Numbered from the stretch's first letter, positions 46,501 through 57,922 are shown. The stretch: 64,000 nucleotides of DNA from Lycorma delicatula (GCF_047948215.1 NC_134456.1:16896230-16960229), one strand, 5' to 3'. Numbers and translations are program-made. The notes: generated by a model from the letters alone, not told the origin.

Positions 46501-46989
46501 AATATTGTATAAAAAGAATACAAAATCAATGAATAATGAATATTACATACCTGATAATTAATAAAAAACTATATAGGTGTTAAAAAATTAAAATAATCAG
46601 TATAAAATATTTACTGTTTAATTAACATTGATGAAATAGTATCGCAAATAAGTATCGCAAAGGAGAATTGAAGAGATGAAGTACGATCACTGAATAATGC
46701 TTCACAACTTGAAAACTAAGCGTGTTATACTTCTAAATACTTATCACAATTTATAACGTTGTATTTTGGATTCACTTTATTTATTTATTATTTTGAAAAA
46801 TATACAAAGTGAGCAACATAAAATTGAACCCATAATGAAACCGCTATCCAACACTATTTGTGAAAGACTCACACAACTAGCGCGACTAGTGGATGTATAT
46901 GTTACTACTGATTGTTGCTGCCGTTTATCAGGTGGTTACATATCTATGCGGTATAAGTTTTGTTGCAGTGCAGTATTGTGACTGCAGTT

Positions 46990-47435
46990 GTGTTTGTGTA
47001 AAATTCTAATCCAGAAGAGGATAACTATAGTTTAGGCCTATATTCGTTCTGGATCGTTTGAAGAATCACTTCAAGTATACGTAGAAAAATTTCCGAATGC
47101 CTATGTTCCCAGCGAAGAGTATTTTGTTATGATTTAGTTAAAAAATGGCGAACAACTGGTTCGATTTCAAATGCAAAAGGAAATAGGTAACCTTCCGTTA
47201 GGATTTCATAGACCATTTCCGATATTGAAAGGGGAATTACTGCCAATCCAAAAAAAATCATTACGCAAGTTTTCCAACACTCTGGTATTAAATACATATC
47301 TTGTCAACAATACACACTGTGCAACAACTGAAGGAGACGGACAAACCGAAACGACTTGATTTATTCCAACTAGCTTCTCGAGAACATTTTTGATGGACAG
47401 ATGGACCTGACGAGGCATTTCATGTCAGACGAGGC
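46990..47435 (+). pseudogene. Mariner-like transposase fragment with N-terminal helix-turn-helix
   Basis: Frames read GSFEESLQVYVEKFPNAYVP, then LVKKWRTTGSISNAK (a short conserved block of insect mariner-like/DUF4817 N-termini ending in TGS), then QLKETDKPKRLDLFQLASRE and finally HFMSDEAL, the first catalytic-Asp block. Decayed by frameshifts, and truncated at the DDE core. Confidence 0.7.
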
Positions 47436-48740
47436 ATTGTGACCACACCGGTCGCCACACCACCCCTTCCATTCCTAGCACTGATGGACTTTACCGGATG
47501 TTGTCTTTTAGACTCTCTAAACCTGATACATCACAGTCCCATCAGTTTGACCTCTGTCAGGATACCACCGATGAAAATGCCTCCCCCAGATATTTCCATC
47601 TGTGTATTTACACAACTTACTATCACCTTTGTTACCGGTTTCTTCCAACCACAACCACCTACCATAACTTAGAACCCTTATCTATCCTTACAACCTTCTA
47701 ACAGATTCGCAGAAGCACGATCCCCCGCCCTTTCCTCTTAACACTGAAGGTTTCACACAAAAACCCTTCCCATATCTAACTTCAATATTAGACTAATTCA
47801 CTTAGATCATTACTTGATTTTGAGTCTACACCAAAAATTCTACTTTTCCCAACAAAATCTTAATAATAGGAGTAGAACTACAAAATGGCAATATTTATCG
47901 CTGTGATACATTTTGTTCTTGATTAGGTTCCAATTTGTATTATATTTCAGCCACCCCTTATACATTACTTTGACTAAAAAAGAGCTTATTTACACTTCAT
48001 TCATTAACAAACTTATGTAACCATTCTTTTGAAGAATGCAGAAATTTACTCATAGTTTACACTTTCCTTAATAAACTGTGGCTTGGATCTTAGGACCAAA
48101 ATAAAATTCCTTTTAAAAGAAATTTTAGTTATTCATTTGTTTAAACTCTTGCTTGTTATTTTTTCAGATTGTAAAATGTTTAAACATTTCACTTTTAGAT
48201 TCGGATAAAAAATAATTATTTATAGGCAATAAACATATATTTTCTTCCACATTGAACTCACCATAAATGTAATGTCTGCTTCTACTAAAACAATTTTTAG
48301 AATTTTATAAATAAACAAATTCATAAGAAGTAAATTAAGTTCACAAAATAAGGGAAAGAGTTGCATATTAGTTAATAAATGGAAAAATTTGTTGAACGGT
48401 ATTTAGTGACTTTCATAAGTAGCACCGCATCAAGAAATTCCATATTGTAACTTAGAATGGGATTGACTAACAATAAATCTTGACTTTAAAAAATAAAAAT
48501 GTAAAAAATGAAACTTAAGTCCTTATGCAACTCAGTTTTTAGTTTATTAATAGATGAGTCCTATTTAGGTTTTGATCAATAATAATTTATCCTAAATGTG
48601 TACATCTTTTCAACCTACTGTATCAATACACAATTCAATACTGTTCTCAGTACATAAGAGAACAATAAATCTATCAGAAGGTTTGAACACCTTACTATTC
48701 TAAAAATCATAAATTTAGTTATCAAATTAATCAAGTTATC
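47436..48740. other. Unrecognised part of intron 3
   Basis: 47440-47700 is C-rich and open in two plus-strand frames, but the composition (Pro/Thr runs) carries no motif. The rest is AT-rich. Confidence 0.4.
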
Positions 48741-48775
48741 AAATTCAAATGCTAGTTCAACTAGCATTTGAATTT
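48741..48775. repeat. Perfect 17-bp hairpin with 1-nt loop
   Basis: AAATTCAAATGCTAGTT, one C, then the exact inverse complement. Confidence 0.9.
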
Positions 48776-48896
48776 GCCCTGTTCATTTTGCCTCATGATT
48801 ATCAATGATTCCAGGAAGGTTAACTCATAAAGAGAGCAAAATTATCAACAAATACTACAAGAAATACTTCAAGTCTAACAAGATAGATTAATCAGT

Positions 48897-49505
48897 GTTC
48901 TGCTATTTAGTAGGTCCTTACACAGCATTGGCTCTCCATTGTCTTTTATTTTCAGATAACCTTTTTGTATGAATATTACTTTCTACCTTAATATCATAAA
49001 ACAGTTTCTAGCTACATCTTCCTCTCCCTCTCTCACCATTCATTGTATCCTCTAAGACTATCATTAACAAACAGTCTTTCCGTAACACATGTCCAATCCA
49101 GTTTCTTTTTCTATCTCTCAAAGTCTGCACTAGTGATGTACTCTCTCCCATTCTCAACACCTCAACATTACGAACTTTGCTGTTTACTTAATCTTCTTTA
49201 TCCTTCTCCAAATTCACGTTTTAAAAGCTTAAAATTTTTTCTCATCTTCCTTGCATAAAGTTATCTCCGCCCTATGTATTGCTACACTCCACATAAAATA
49301 TTTGGCGAGTCTTTTCCTCAGATGTTTATCAAGTTTACTACACAACAAGCTTTTCTTTTTATTGAAAGCTTCTTTTGCCACTATAATTCTAGGTTTTATT
49401 TTCTTTGTGCGTCTCGTATAATCATATGAGTAGATACTCCTAAGATATTTAAAGGACTCCACCTGTTTAACTTCTTCTCTTTCAAGGTTATCTTTTTCTT
49501 ATCCT
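48897..49505 (-). pseudogene. RTE-like LINE reverse transcriptase C-terminal fragment
   Basis: Minus strand: MESFKYLRSIYSYDYTRRTK, IVAKEAFNKKKSLLCSKLDK, HLRKRLAKYFMWSVAIHRAE and KEDEKKF, then in other frames RDRKRNWIGHVLRKDCLL, VLEDTMNGERE and a WRAN..V end. This is the thumb/C-terminal region of RTE elements (F.YLGS ... AK.AFNKKK.L ... LRKR..K..VWSVALYGAE.W ... RNWIGH.LR). It is a different subfamily from the copy at 4.2 kb. Beyond 49505 no RT core is attached. Confidence 0.8.
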
Positions 49506-51488
49506 CGCCAACCATAAATAAATTAATCTAACAAGATATAAGACTTTGATTAAGTAGTAAGTGTGACAATGGTTTTAATGTGATTTGAAAAATTAAAAAT
49601 ACCCAATAGAAAGTAGTGGAAGATTCTTTTTTTTTTAATCATCACTTAGTTCATTGCTTTGATGCTATTGTCTATTGTTTCCTGTTCTGCACTAATAAAT
49701 TTATCTCGATGTATTTATTTCATATTATATTTTTGATTGTGAATAAAAATTCATGATAACCTTTTTAATATTGAAATTATTTACTTCTTGTGTAGGTTTT
49801 ACATTATACATGATCTTTTTCCATCGAAGGAACTAAACATGGATGTCTTAATATTGAACTAATTTGTCTCTTTAAAAGATTCTACCAAAAATTGTTCTCC
49901 TCTCCTCCCAATAGTCTATTTAAAATTTGATCAACACAATTAATCATCAGTATTCTTTATTCTTTTACTTCCTGTCTTTTCCCTGCTGGCCATGTTTCCT
50001 ATAACTACTACTGTACTTGGCACAAATATTTTTACTTTGAATGAAAGCTCTCCTTGCTTGTTCCACTCTATTTTTTACATTCGTTACATTCATCCTTTGT
50101 AATTTTACTGTCTAGATAGAACAATTGACATAAGTTCTAGAATATTATCATCTTTCTTTAATAATTTATAGTACAGCTCAAGGCTGTTTGTCACAATGCA
50201 AAACGCCCATCGGTTTCATAAGTGTCTTCATCTAGCAATCCACGCTTTCCCATAACAATAACACAACATTACTCATTACGAGTCTGCATTTCGAACTTGT
50301 ACATGAAACAACTTTCAAAGAAATAGGTGAAGATAATTTTCTGTCTATTTTATATTAAAAGATTCCATAAAATTAGATTTAAGAGCTTGTGATCATACTA
50401 CTTTTACCAGTTTTTTCCAAAATATCAGTATCTGCCTTCCATCTCATGTTATCCAAATAATTAGAACTTTTTGTCAGATTTTTCTCTCCTGAGATATATT
50501 TTCATTACTTTATTTTTTAATTCTTCATTACTTGTCCTTCTCATCAGCTTTTTTGATCACCTTTGTTTTATTCTTATTTATTTTTTAATGGGATTCTTTT
50601 TTTAAGAAAAAATCAATGTGAAAGAAAACTAAATAGAAATATTTCAAAATAGAATTTATAAATTATTTCAATACAGGTTTTAGGGAATTTATTGTTAAAA
50701 ATAAATGATATGTTAATATATGTTTGAGATAGGGAAATAGTTACCTGATTCATTATTCATCAATGGGGAGAATTCTCCTGCTTCATTGGAGAAGCTAATC
50801 ATCAAAATTAATGTAGGAACTATAGAGGTCTATTTTGTTATTTTACAAAGTGTTTTCAAGGGATCATCTTTAAAAAAATTGAATTTATTACCCGAAGGAC
50901 ATCTACAAGAAGAGGAGTAGTGTATGTGGTATGTGGTAGTATATGTATTATATGTATATATAGTATATGATATATTTTTTATGGATTATATTTTCATTCT
51001 TAGCCGCTTGATGAAAACGTAAAAAACATAAATGAGTGTTTAATTTTCAAATTTATGGATGACATAAAAGTTTTCATATAAAAGGAAATATTCAGAAATA
51101 CGGGAAATACTATAAAAAAATAGAAAGTATATTGCATCATACTAAAAGGATTATTCAGAGTACATGTAGATATACTTGGATGTGTACATTAGGATGATAT
51201 GCAGAAGAGGAAAAAGCATGTTGTAAGAAATTAGAGAGGAATGTTCATTCTCCTTAACTGTTTATAGATGTGGTCTCAAACTCTATAGTAGTGTGGAACT
51301 CACCCTTGCAGGCCTAGTCATTAGAACCTCTCCCCCTCTACAACACGAGATGTCAGGTCCACCTTACTGTATTATCACAGCACCCTGTGTGTCTTGTTTC
51401 CTCCCCACCGCCATTACCATTGCTGGCCATATGCCTCAAATCAATCAGGGTCCTATGGTTTATTTTTTTATAACCTAAACTAATTTTC
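49506..51488. other. Unrecognised part of intron 3
   Basis: No decisive motif. 51240-51470 is GC-richer and open in one plus frame (51293-51478) without recognisable similarity. Confidence 0.4.
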
Positions 51489-51935
51489 TTTTTTTACTTC
51501 AACCTTAGAGCCGGAACTGCTTAATATGACTGTAGCCCCCAAGGAAAAACTTGAAAGGAATCATTCACTTCTGGACTTCTTCCACTAACTAAGTTCAGGT
51601 GAACTTAACCGACATCAGTTGATGATCTTAATGACGTTCAACGAGCAACACAATCCCAATGATGATCTTTGGGATAAGCAAGCCGAATTCTTTCTTGCAT
51701 GCTTCCCTTTGCTACAGAAACCGATTGCACATGAACACCACGACTTCTATTGCATTCCTTCCCTGTAATAAGTATCTGTATGCTGATGGGTGTATCTTGA
51801 AACACATGTGACTGGTAAGGAACTAGGTCAATTCATGACCCGGTTTCCCGTGTTTTAGGATCAGCTATTTCTGAAGATCTGGCATCAGTCTGTAAGTCCA
51901 TCGACCTTTCCCAGACTGTTGCCATAAGTTTCATT
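51489..51935 (-). pseudogene. R1-like LINE ORF2 C-terminal fragment
   Basis: Minus strand: QQSGKGRWTYRLMPDLQK, stop, LKHGKPGHELT, stop, FLTSHMCFK, then CNRFL and REACKKEFGLLIPKIIIG. It has the same segment order as 5.77-6.21 kb (GRWT, HG..ELT, FLT.H.CF, RF..., EA..EFG). Stops and frame changes show decay. It may end near 51489. Confidence 0.7.
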
Positions 51936-52281
51936 ATTAAGGATAGTACATAATTATTTATTTTAAGGTAACTGATGACTCATATAAGATCACCTAAAAC
52001 CATTATGGTTCTATAGCTTGAAATTTTTTAATTTCAAAGGTTATTATTGAAAACATAATTGAATGACTCAAGAGTCATAGAATAGGCTATATATAGAATA
52101 TAAGCATTATGATTTCAATAATATAGACATATTATTTTAGAATGTTGAAGGATTAAAAAATTTAGAGGAAAAAACTATTAATCTTTTTATGTAATACCTT
52201 TGTTGCAACACGGTTTTTTAATCACTTATGTGTAACGCTTAATTTTTTTAGAAGATTTTAATGTTTATTGTTTTGTTTCAG

Positions 52282-52326
52282 AAAAATCCGCAGGGAGAAA
52301 CAGCGGGGGATCGTTGTTTTCATAAA
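52282..52326 (+). CDS. Split gene, exon 4 (45-nt micro-exon)
   Basis: Acceptor TTTATTGTTTTGTTTCAG, donor ATAAA|GTAAAT. With AG from exon 3 it reads R-KIRREKQRGIVVFI and leaves AA. It is open in exactly the phase required by exon 3, and exits in phase 2 as required by exon 5. It is conspicuously GC-richer (CCGCAGGGAGAAACAGCGG) than its surroundings. The product piece is very basic. Confidence 0.6.
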
Positions 52327-52864
52327 GTAAATTTAATTATACTGTTTATTACATTTATCCAGATAAAAATATGCACCTTACATAACAGATTTCAAAAAGT
52401 AGATTTAAATCTTATAGTAATCAGTTGTCTAATTACAACTAGGTCATTCAATGATGGTACTAGGGTCATTCAATGATTAAATCGACAAATAGTAAAAGAG
52501 TAAAAACAATATAACAGTAATAATAATAATTTAATAAACTGAAACTGTCTGAAGTTAAAGACAGCAAACCCTGACAGAAGATCACAGCTATCGAAAAAAT
52601 AATTCCTATTACTATTAACTTGCTTATTTCAAAATCTTGGCTCCATTTGAAACATTTATTGTGAAAGAACAAATTTTTTTAATAAGATTTTTATTTTTTG
52701 AAGGATAAATTTAGCTGAAAATCACTCGCGGATATTAAAATAGTACGGTAAAAAATGTATTAAATGCGAATTGTTCTGCAAGATAGAATTGTTGCAAAAT
52801 TTCATTAATTATGTTATTCGCAAGGAAATACGCATAAAATAAGTTGATTACTAGAAAATCGTTA

Positions 52865-53975
52865 GAGGTCTGAGCTTCTACTGGATTTCCAGCCGTATTG
52901 GAATTTCAGGCAATGAGCACGCTGATAGTGCGACAAAAAAGGGTTTGTTTCCAGTCTTCTTTTACTAATCGCGTTGTTTCGGACGTTCTTGTCTGTTTTC
53001 TGAAGAGGGGGTGGTTCGTGATGAGTGGCAAAGAGAATAAAATGCTACCGTCAATAATAAACTTCGTCCGGTTAAAAACGTTCACCGGTAGATTTCTTCG
53101 TGCAGGAGTAATCACCGAGAGGAGGTTATTATTTGCCGTTTGCGGATAGGGACTAGACTCGCTCATGGACATCGCATGACCCAGACCGATGGACTCAACC
53201 CACCGGGTTGGTCTAGTGGTTAACGCATCTTCCCAAATCAGCTGATTTGGAAGTCGAGAGTTACAGCGTTCAAGTCCTAGTAAAGCCACTTATTTTTACA
53301 CGGATTTGAATACTAGATCGTGGATACCGGTGTTCTTCGGCGGTTGGGTTTCAATTAACCACATATGTGTGGTTAATTGAGAATGTACAAGACTACGCTC
53401 ATACATATCATCCTCATTCATCCTCTGAAGTATTATCTAAACGGTAGTTACCGGAGGCTAAACAGGAAAAAGGAAGACCGATGGACTCGTTTGTGTTCGC
53501 TGTACCTGCCAACTAACGGTACACCACATACTTGTGGACTGTATCTGTTGTGCAGCATTGCGTCGGAAAGTTTAAACTAAGTTCTAAAATCCCAGATAAT
53601 TTAGGAAAAAATATGTTATCGAATGTCTTACTGTTTCTTAAGGCCGTCCGTTTTTATTCAATTACTTGATCACTACTATAGTGTATTTGTCTAGTTATGC
53701 AATTTGGCGTATGTCAGGTGATGTTCTAAGATAATTTTTAATATTGTATTTCACTGTGTGTCATTTCGCCTTTAGCATACGGGATTTTTACATCTATATT
53801 TTACTGTACGAGGAATATTTTTCGTTATGATTTTGCCCGTTATAATTGTTGACTTTGTTTTACGTTATACTGTAATTTCATTTTCAAGTTTGGTGTTGTT
53901 AACTTAAATTGTTTACTGTAGTAATATTGCGTCCGGGCGCTGATAACGACACTTCGTTGTGCGCTCAGAAAAAAG
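52865..53975 (+). pseudogene. Jockey-like LINE: RNase H, ORF2 end and 3' UTR, split by a SINE
   Basis: RNase H pieces: FYWISSRIGISGNEHADSAT (the ISGNE.AD block), KKG, then EEGVVRDEWQREQNKM, RLLFAVC, RIGTRLAHGHRMTQ. After the SINE the same frame resumes with TDGLVCVRCTCQLTVHHILV and DC (the Cys/His LTVKHILVDC block). A frameshift follows, then GKFKLSSKIPDNLGKNMLSN, VLLFLKAVRFYSIT and a stop. The 3' UTR runs to the Jockey-like end GGGCGCTGATAACGACACTT ... GTGCGCTCAGAAAAAAG near 53970. Without the SINE the frame reads continuously through the target site. The open frame at 52906-53289 on the minus strand is an antisense shadow. Confidence 0.85.
53183..53488 (+). mobile_element. S1 SINE with exact 14-bp target duplication, nested in Jockey
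   Basis: AGACCGATGGACTC stands at 53183-53196 and again at 53475-53488. Between them lies a full S1 SINE: CCCACCGGGTTGGTCTAGTG head (53199), tRNA-like AAGTCGAGAGTTACAGCG / TTCAAGTCC, the body and the TACCGGAGGCTAAACAGG end. The centre is altered: GCCACATATGTGTGG-type palindrome sequence replaces about 25 bp found in all other copies (see findings). The open frame at 53377-53580 crosses the SINE end and is not a gene. Confidence 0.95.
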
Positions 53976-54475
53976 GACCTAGACTGTAGACTCAAAAATC
54001 ACAGACACCCGAATTAACATTTATACAGAACTTATACGACGTTTTTTAGAGGAAGGTAATATTTTTTTTAGATCGTATAAAAATTTACGATGAGACTTTG
54101 GATTCATCATTTTGATGGAATGGAAACATCAGAGAAATTCAAAACCTACGTAACAGCCGGTAAGGTATGTTAATAATGGTGTTTGGAGACTACAAAGCTC
54201 CAATTTATTGCAATTATTTGGAAGAACATAAAATTAACAGCAAGTATTACTGCGCAGTAATAAAAAATAAACTAAATTGTACCGATTCTCTTTCAAAAGG
54301 CATAATTCTTTTGCATAAAAATTCCGCCCCTAATTCATTCAAAAGATAAGGAAAGCTATTCAAAAGGGGTGGAAAATTGTTGCCACTTCCACGTTACCGT
54401 GGAAATTACTGAACAGCTATGCGTTGCTGGGCGATTCGCCGATCACTTTTAAGCAAATCGTCCACTTCCTTTCGA

Positions 54476-55360
54476 CCCAAAAATGAGCAAAAACGTTCTT
54501 ATTGACATAAGTCCTATTTTGCTTTGTTTTCCTTCTGGAAGCACAAAGCGGCTTCCAAAAGGAAACAAAAAAATTATTTCTCAGGAACGGATAAACCTAC
54601 TTTAATTAGATTTGGAAAATCTAAGACAGTCGAATTTTACAAAAAAAAAAAAAATGTTGAAAACATCACCTTCAAAAGTTTTAAAATGGCGGCCATCTTA
54701 ATTTTCTAATTTTCAGTATCTTTGTACTTATTTGTTTCATTAAATGTTTACTTATTACAAAATGTATTATGCATTTTATTATGAACAAATGACACCTCAT
54801 TTGTGAAAATCCATCGACAAACTATCGAGTTATTGGAGACATTTAACCCGACAGTACGATTTCGCACCGTAATGCAAGGTGATAAATTTTATTATTTATT
54901 ATTAATAATTTTTATTACATTAAGTGGAGGAAATAAAAACAGGCAAAAAATTATCAGCTTTCATTACGGCGGGAAAGCGTACCGCCGGGTTAATTATCTT
55001 CAATAATTCGATAGTTTGTCAACGGATTTTTACAAATAAGGTGTCATTTTGTTCATAATAAAATGCTTAATAAGTTTTGTAAAAGTAAAAATTTTATCAA
55101 GCAAATAATTACAAAGATAATAAAGATTAAAAAATTAAAATTGCCGCCATTTTTAAATCTAAGGTGACGTTTTCAAAACCTTTTAATTTGTAGAATAAGA
55201 CGCTAATCTTAGGTATTGCCAAATTTAATTAAAGTAGGTCTACCTGTTCCTGAGAAATAATTTTTTTGTTAACTAACACAAAGTGGCTTCCAGAAGGAAA
55301 ACAAAGCAAAAATAGTGCTTATGTCGATATGAACTTTTTTGTTCGTTTGTTGTCCTGAAT
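54476..55360. mobile_element. Fold-back element with about 400-bp arms
   Basis: Left arm about 54476-54895 and right arm about 54950-55360 are inverse copies. Examples (left / inverse of right) are GACATAAG / GACATAAG, TTTGCTTTGTTTTCCTTCTG / same, ATTATTTCTCAGGAAC / same, CTACTTTAATTA / same, AATGGCGGC / same, and GACAAACTATCGA / same. The centre is about 55 bp. There is no protein, although the small frames at 54167-55006 overlap it. Arm identity is visibly imperfect, so it is not very recent. It lies about 500 bp after the Jockey 3' end. Confidence 0.85.
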
Positions 55361-55609
55361 CGGTTCCTGAACTTCGGCGAATACGTCCCGGAACACACTA
55401 TGCACAATTAAAAAAAGCAAGAGTTGTAGTTTTTGTCAATTTTAATCTTTGACTTTTGTATAACGGTCGTAGAAAATTGAGCTTAAGTAATTTAAAATGT
55501 CAAATTTTTAAGTTAATCGGATTACGGGTGAGGAGGGATATTCAGCATTATCTCTAAACAGTTTTTGCCTCATCTCGAAAACTCGTTAATTAAAAAAGTT
55601 TAAATTTGA

Positions 55610-55939
55610 CCTGACGGTAACCTTTCTTTCTTTTTCCTGTTCAGCCTCCGGTAACTACCGTTTAGATAATTCTTCAGAAGATGAATGAGGATGATATGTA
55701 TGAGTGTAAATGAAGTGTAGTCTTGTACATTCTCAGTTCGACCGTTCCTGAGATATGTGGTTAATTGAAACCCAACCCACCAAAGAACACCGGTATTTAC
55801 GATCTAGTATTCAAATCCGTGTAAAAATAACTGGCTTTACTAGGACTTGAACCCTGGAACTCTCGGCTTCCAAATCAGCTGATTTGGGAAGACGCGTTCA
55901 CCACTAGACCAACCCGGTGGTCCACCCTGACAGTAACCT
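55610..55939 (-). mobile_element. Full S1 SINE with target duplication, minus strand
   Basis: CCTGACGGTAACCT (55610-55623) and CCTGACAGTAACCT (55926-55939) flank it, matching 13 of 14. On the minus strand it starts at about 55924 with ACCACCGGGTTGGTCTAGTG, has the A-box and B-box-like regions and the standard body, and ends CCGGAGGCTGAACAGGAAAA. Confidence 0.95.
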
Positions 55940-56844
55940 ATATTTTGGTAAGTAAACTGAATTTTTTTTTACCCTAATGAAAACATTCCACCAAATCCAT
56001 GCCGACTTATTGAAATAAATTATTATTCAGATACATAAGTTTCATACTAAGAGGACTGAATGGGACTCGCTTAAAATACCAATTTTTTTTAAACTTTAAT
56101 TATTTTTAAAACTGAAAATCCAACTATAGTATTAATGTAAATGACATGAAAACATTTTTTTTTAAAGTGTCCCTCGGGACCAGACTTTAAAATTTTATAT
56201 AATTCCTATAGTTTAGATGTTTTCTTGTTATGGCTGTTGTTAATATTGTTTATTTGAAGTAGTTGTTGAGCTACGGGCTCAAATAGGACCGATATATTTT
56301 TTAATAATTTTAGCATTCATATCCTAAAAAGGAGTACAATATAATTTTGATTATAAAAAAGTCATATTATCAATAAAGTCGATCGGAATCCAAAACTTTT
56401 GCCAAGATTTTTTATTTTTTCTCAATTACAATTTTAATACCGGATAATTTTTTAGGTATATTTGAACAAGGCGTTCAAATCGGACCAATGTTTTAACCGA
56501 ATATTCTGATGATTTTTTACGCGATTGTACTCTGTATGCTACATAGTTAAGTCAATATTTAAAATATCTATGGTGTATGTGAAATCAAAATCTTGTCAAG
56601 GTCAAACCTTAGAAAGTTACGCTATTAAAAGCATTTACCCGGCTTTGTTAATCGTTTTACTTTATTGTTAATACTGAAAAATTGTTTTATTTAAAAAGTA
56701 TACTCGATTCCTTTCTAACACAAGCTAAAATACAAATAAAAACTTGGCTTGACTTTATTATTACTCGACAAAAAACATACGATTTGTTTTAAATAAAACT
56801 TTCTAATTATCTTACAAAAAATGTTCTATTGATGCGTATTTACT

Positions 56845-57110
56845 TATTTTATTTTCCTAATGTGTACGTTGCAATTCGTTCAACTAGTGAAATATAAGTA
56901 ACCCGCTCCCCACGGCACAATGAGATGAGGTTGATAACGAATGACATGTAAGTTAGGTTTACTCTTGTACAGATTAGGCCGACCACCTCATAGACATGTG
57001 GTTAATCGAACTCTAACTGACGAAGTACGCCGGTATTCCACTGTCTAGCATTCAAATCCATATAAAACACACTGTTACTTAAACTTTCATCTAGATATTG
57101 AAATTTAGCT
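56845..57110 (-). mobile_element. S2 SINE fragment, minus strand
   Basis: Body words ATGGATTTGAATGCTAGACA, GTGGAATACCGGCGTACTTC and AGTTCGATTAACCACATG are followed by the S2 tail (inverse of CCTAATGTGTACGTTGCAAT and GTTCAACTAGTGAAATA). The tail is shared with the S2 copy at 20.56 kb and absent from S1. Confidence 0.7.
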
Positions 57111-57799
57111 GTTATTTTTTTATTTTCGCAATACCTAAATTCATTTCAAGCGTACTGTTCATTTAAACATAGTGATTTTTAGAAAAACTTTTATGAATTT
57201 TTTTTAATACGTGTGAATAATTGTCTTTTGCTGTAGGTGGTTGTGGTGGTCCGATTTTGTTAAAAAATATAATAAATTCACGTTTAACTTATTGTCAGTA
57301 TAATAAATAATAACGCAACACATTATTTACGCCTACTTATTTATTAAATTAAAACTTAAAAAAGTGAATAACGGCAGTAATCCGTGGTGAACAAACAGTT
57401 CAACAAATATATCAGTGCTCAGTACGTGTAACTCCTTTGACTGACTTGTCACCACATTTTTTTCTAGCGCAAGGGCGCTACTACTAACCGTTGCACTTCT
57501 ATACCTATAAAGGTGCAACTAACTACTAGTTGTTTTTTTTGTGAAGTGCAATTCATACGTCTTTTGATTAATTACTTATTTTATAAAAATAAGTCTTCTA
57601 AAGTTGTGTAGAATAAACGTGTTCAGAAAGATTAATTAAATTACATTATTTGGTAATTTTTTAACTCACAATACTCATGACTTACCGTAAGACGACATCC
57701 CGAGGCAAGCCATAGTTAAACTTATTGCTATCCCTTAGTGAAACACTTAATTATACGACCACGAAATAGCACTTCAGTAAATAAAGGACCCCACTACAC

Positions 57800-57922
57800 A
57801 CGTACTAACCGATATAAGTAACTTTTACTAGGATTTGAACCTTCGACTTCGAAAATCAGTTGTGAAACAACCGATTTGGCACGACGAGTTTTATCACTAG
57901 ACCGTCCTGGTGGGCTATTTAT
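57800..57922 (-). mobile_element. SINE tRNA-like head fragment, minus strand
   Basis: Minus strand: CCCACCAGGACGGTCTAGTG, AACTCGTCGTGCCAAATCGG, GAAGTCGAAGGTTCAAATCC (B box), TAGTAAAAGTTACTTATATC. Only the head is present. It is close to S1/S2 heads. Confidence 0.7.

Larger units (their letters stand above)
44560..52281 (+). other. Intron 3 of the split gene (transposon-rich)
   Basis: GTACGT ... TTTTGTTTCAG. It contains a miniature family B element (44.67-44.91 kb), RTE tails on the minus strand (46.27-46.50, 48.90-49.50 kb), a mariner-like fragment (47.0-47.43 kb) and an R1-like fragment (51.49-51.93 kb). 44.91-46.26, 47.45-48.73 and 49.51-51.48 kb show nothing firm. 50.99-51.10 kb contains a faint RT-like FKFMDDIKVF in one frame. 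Confidence 0.6.

Noticed and set aside
47439..47701. Two overlapping Pro/Thr-rich open frames
   Set aside because: No motif, no splice sites, and they follow directly on a decayed mariner fragment; composition alone explains them.
48167..48230. Good-looking acceptor TTATTTTTTCAG in intron 3
   Set aside because: In the required phase it meets a stop codon within two codons.
52898..53289. Open frames of 83 and 127 codons on opposite strands
   Set aside because: The plus frame is part of the Jockey RNase H tail in a mixed frame and the minus frame is its antisense, continuing into the SINE.
57233..57298. Possible extra exon of the split gene after TTTTGCTGTAG
   Set aside because: Open in the needed entry phase, but the only nearby donor is weak (TCA|GTATAA) and gives the wrong exit phase for exon 5.
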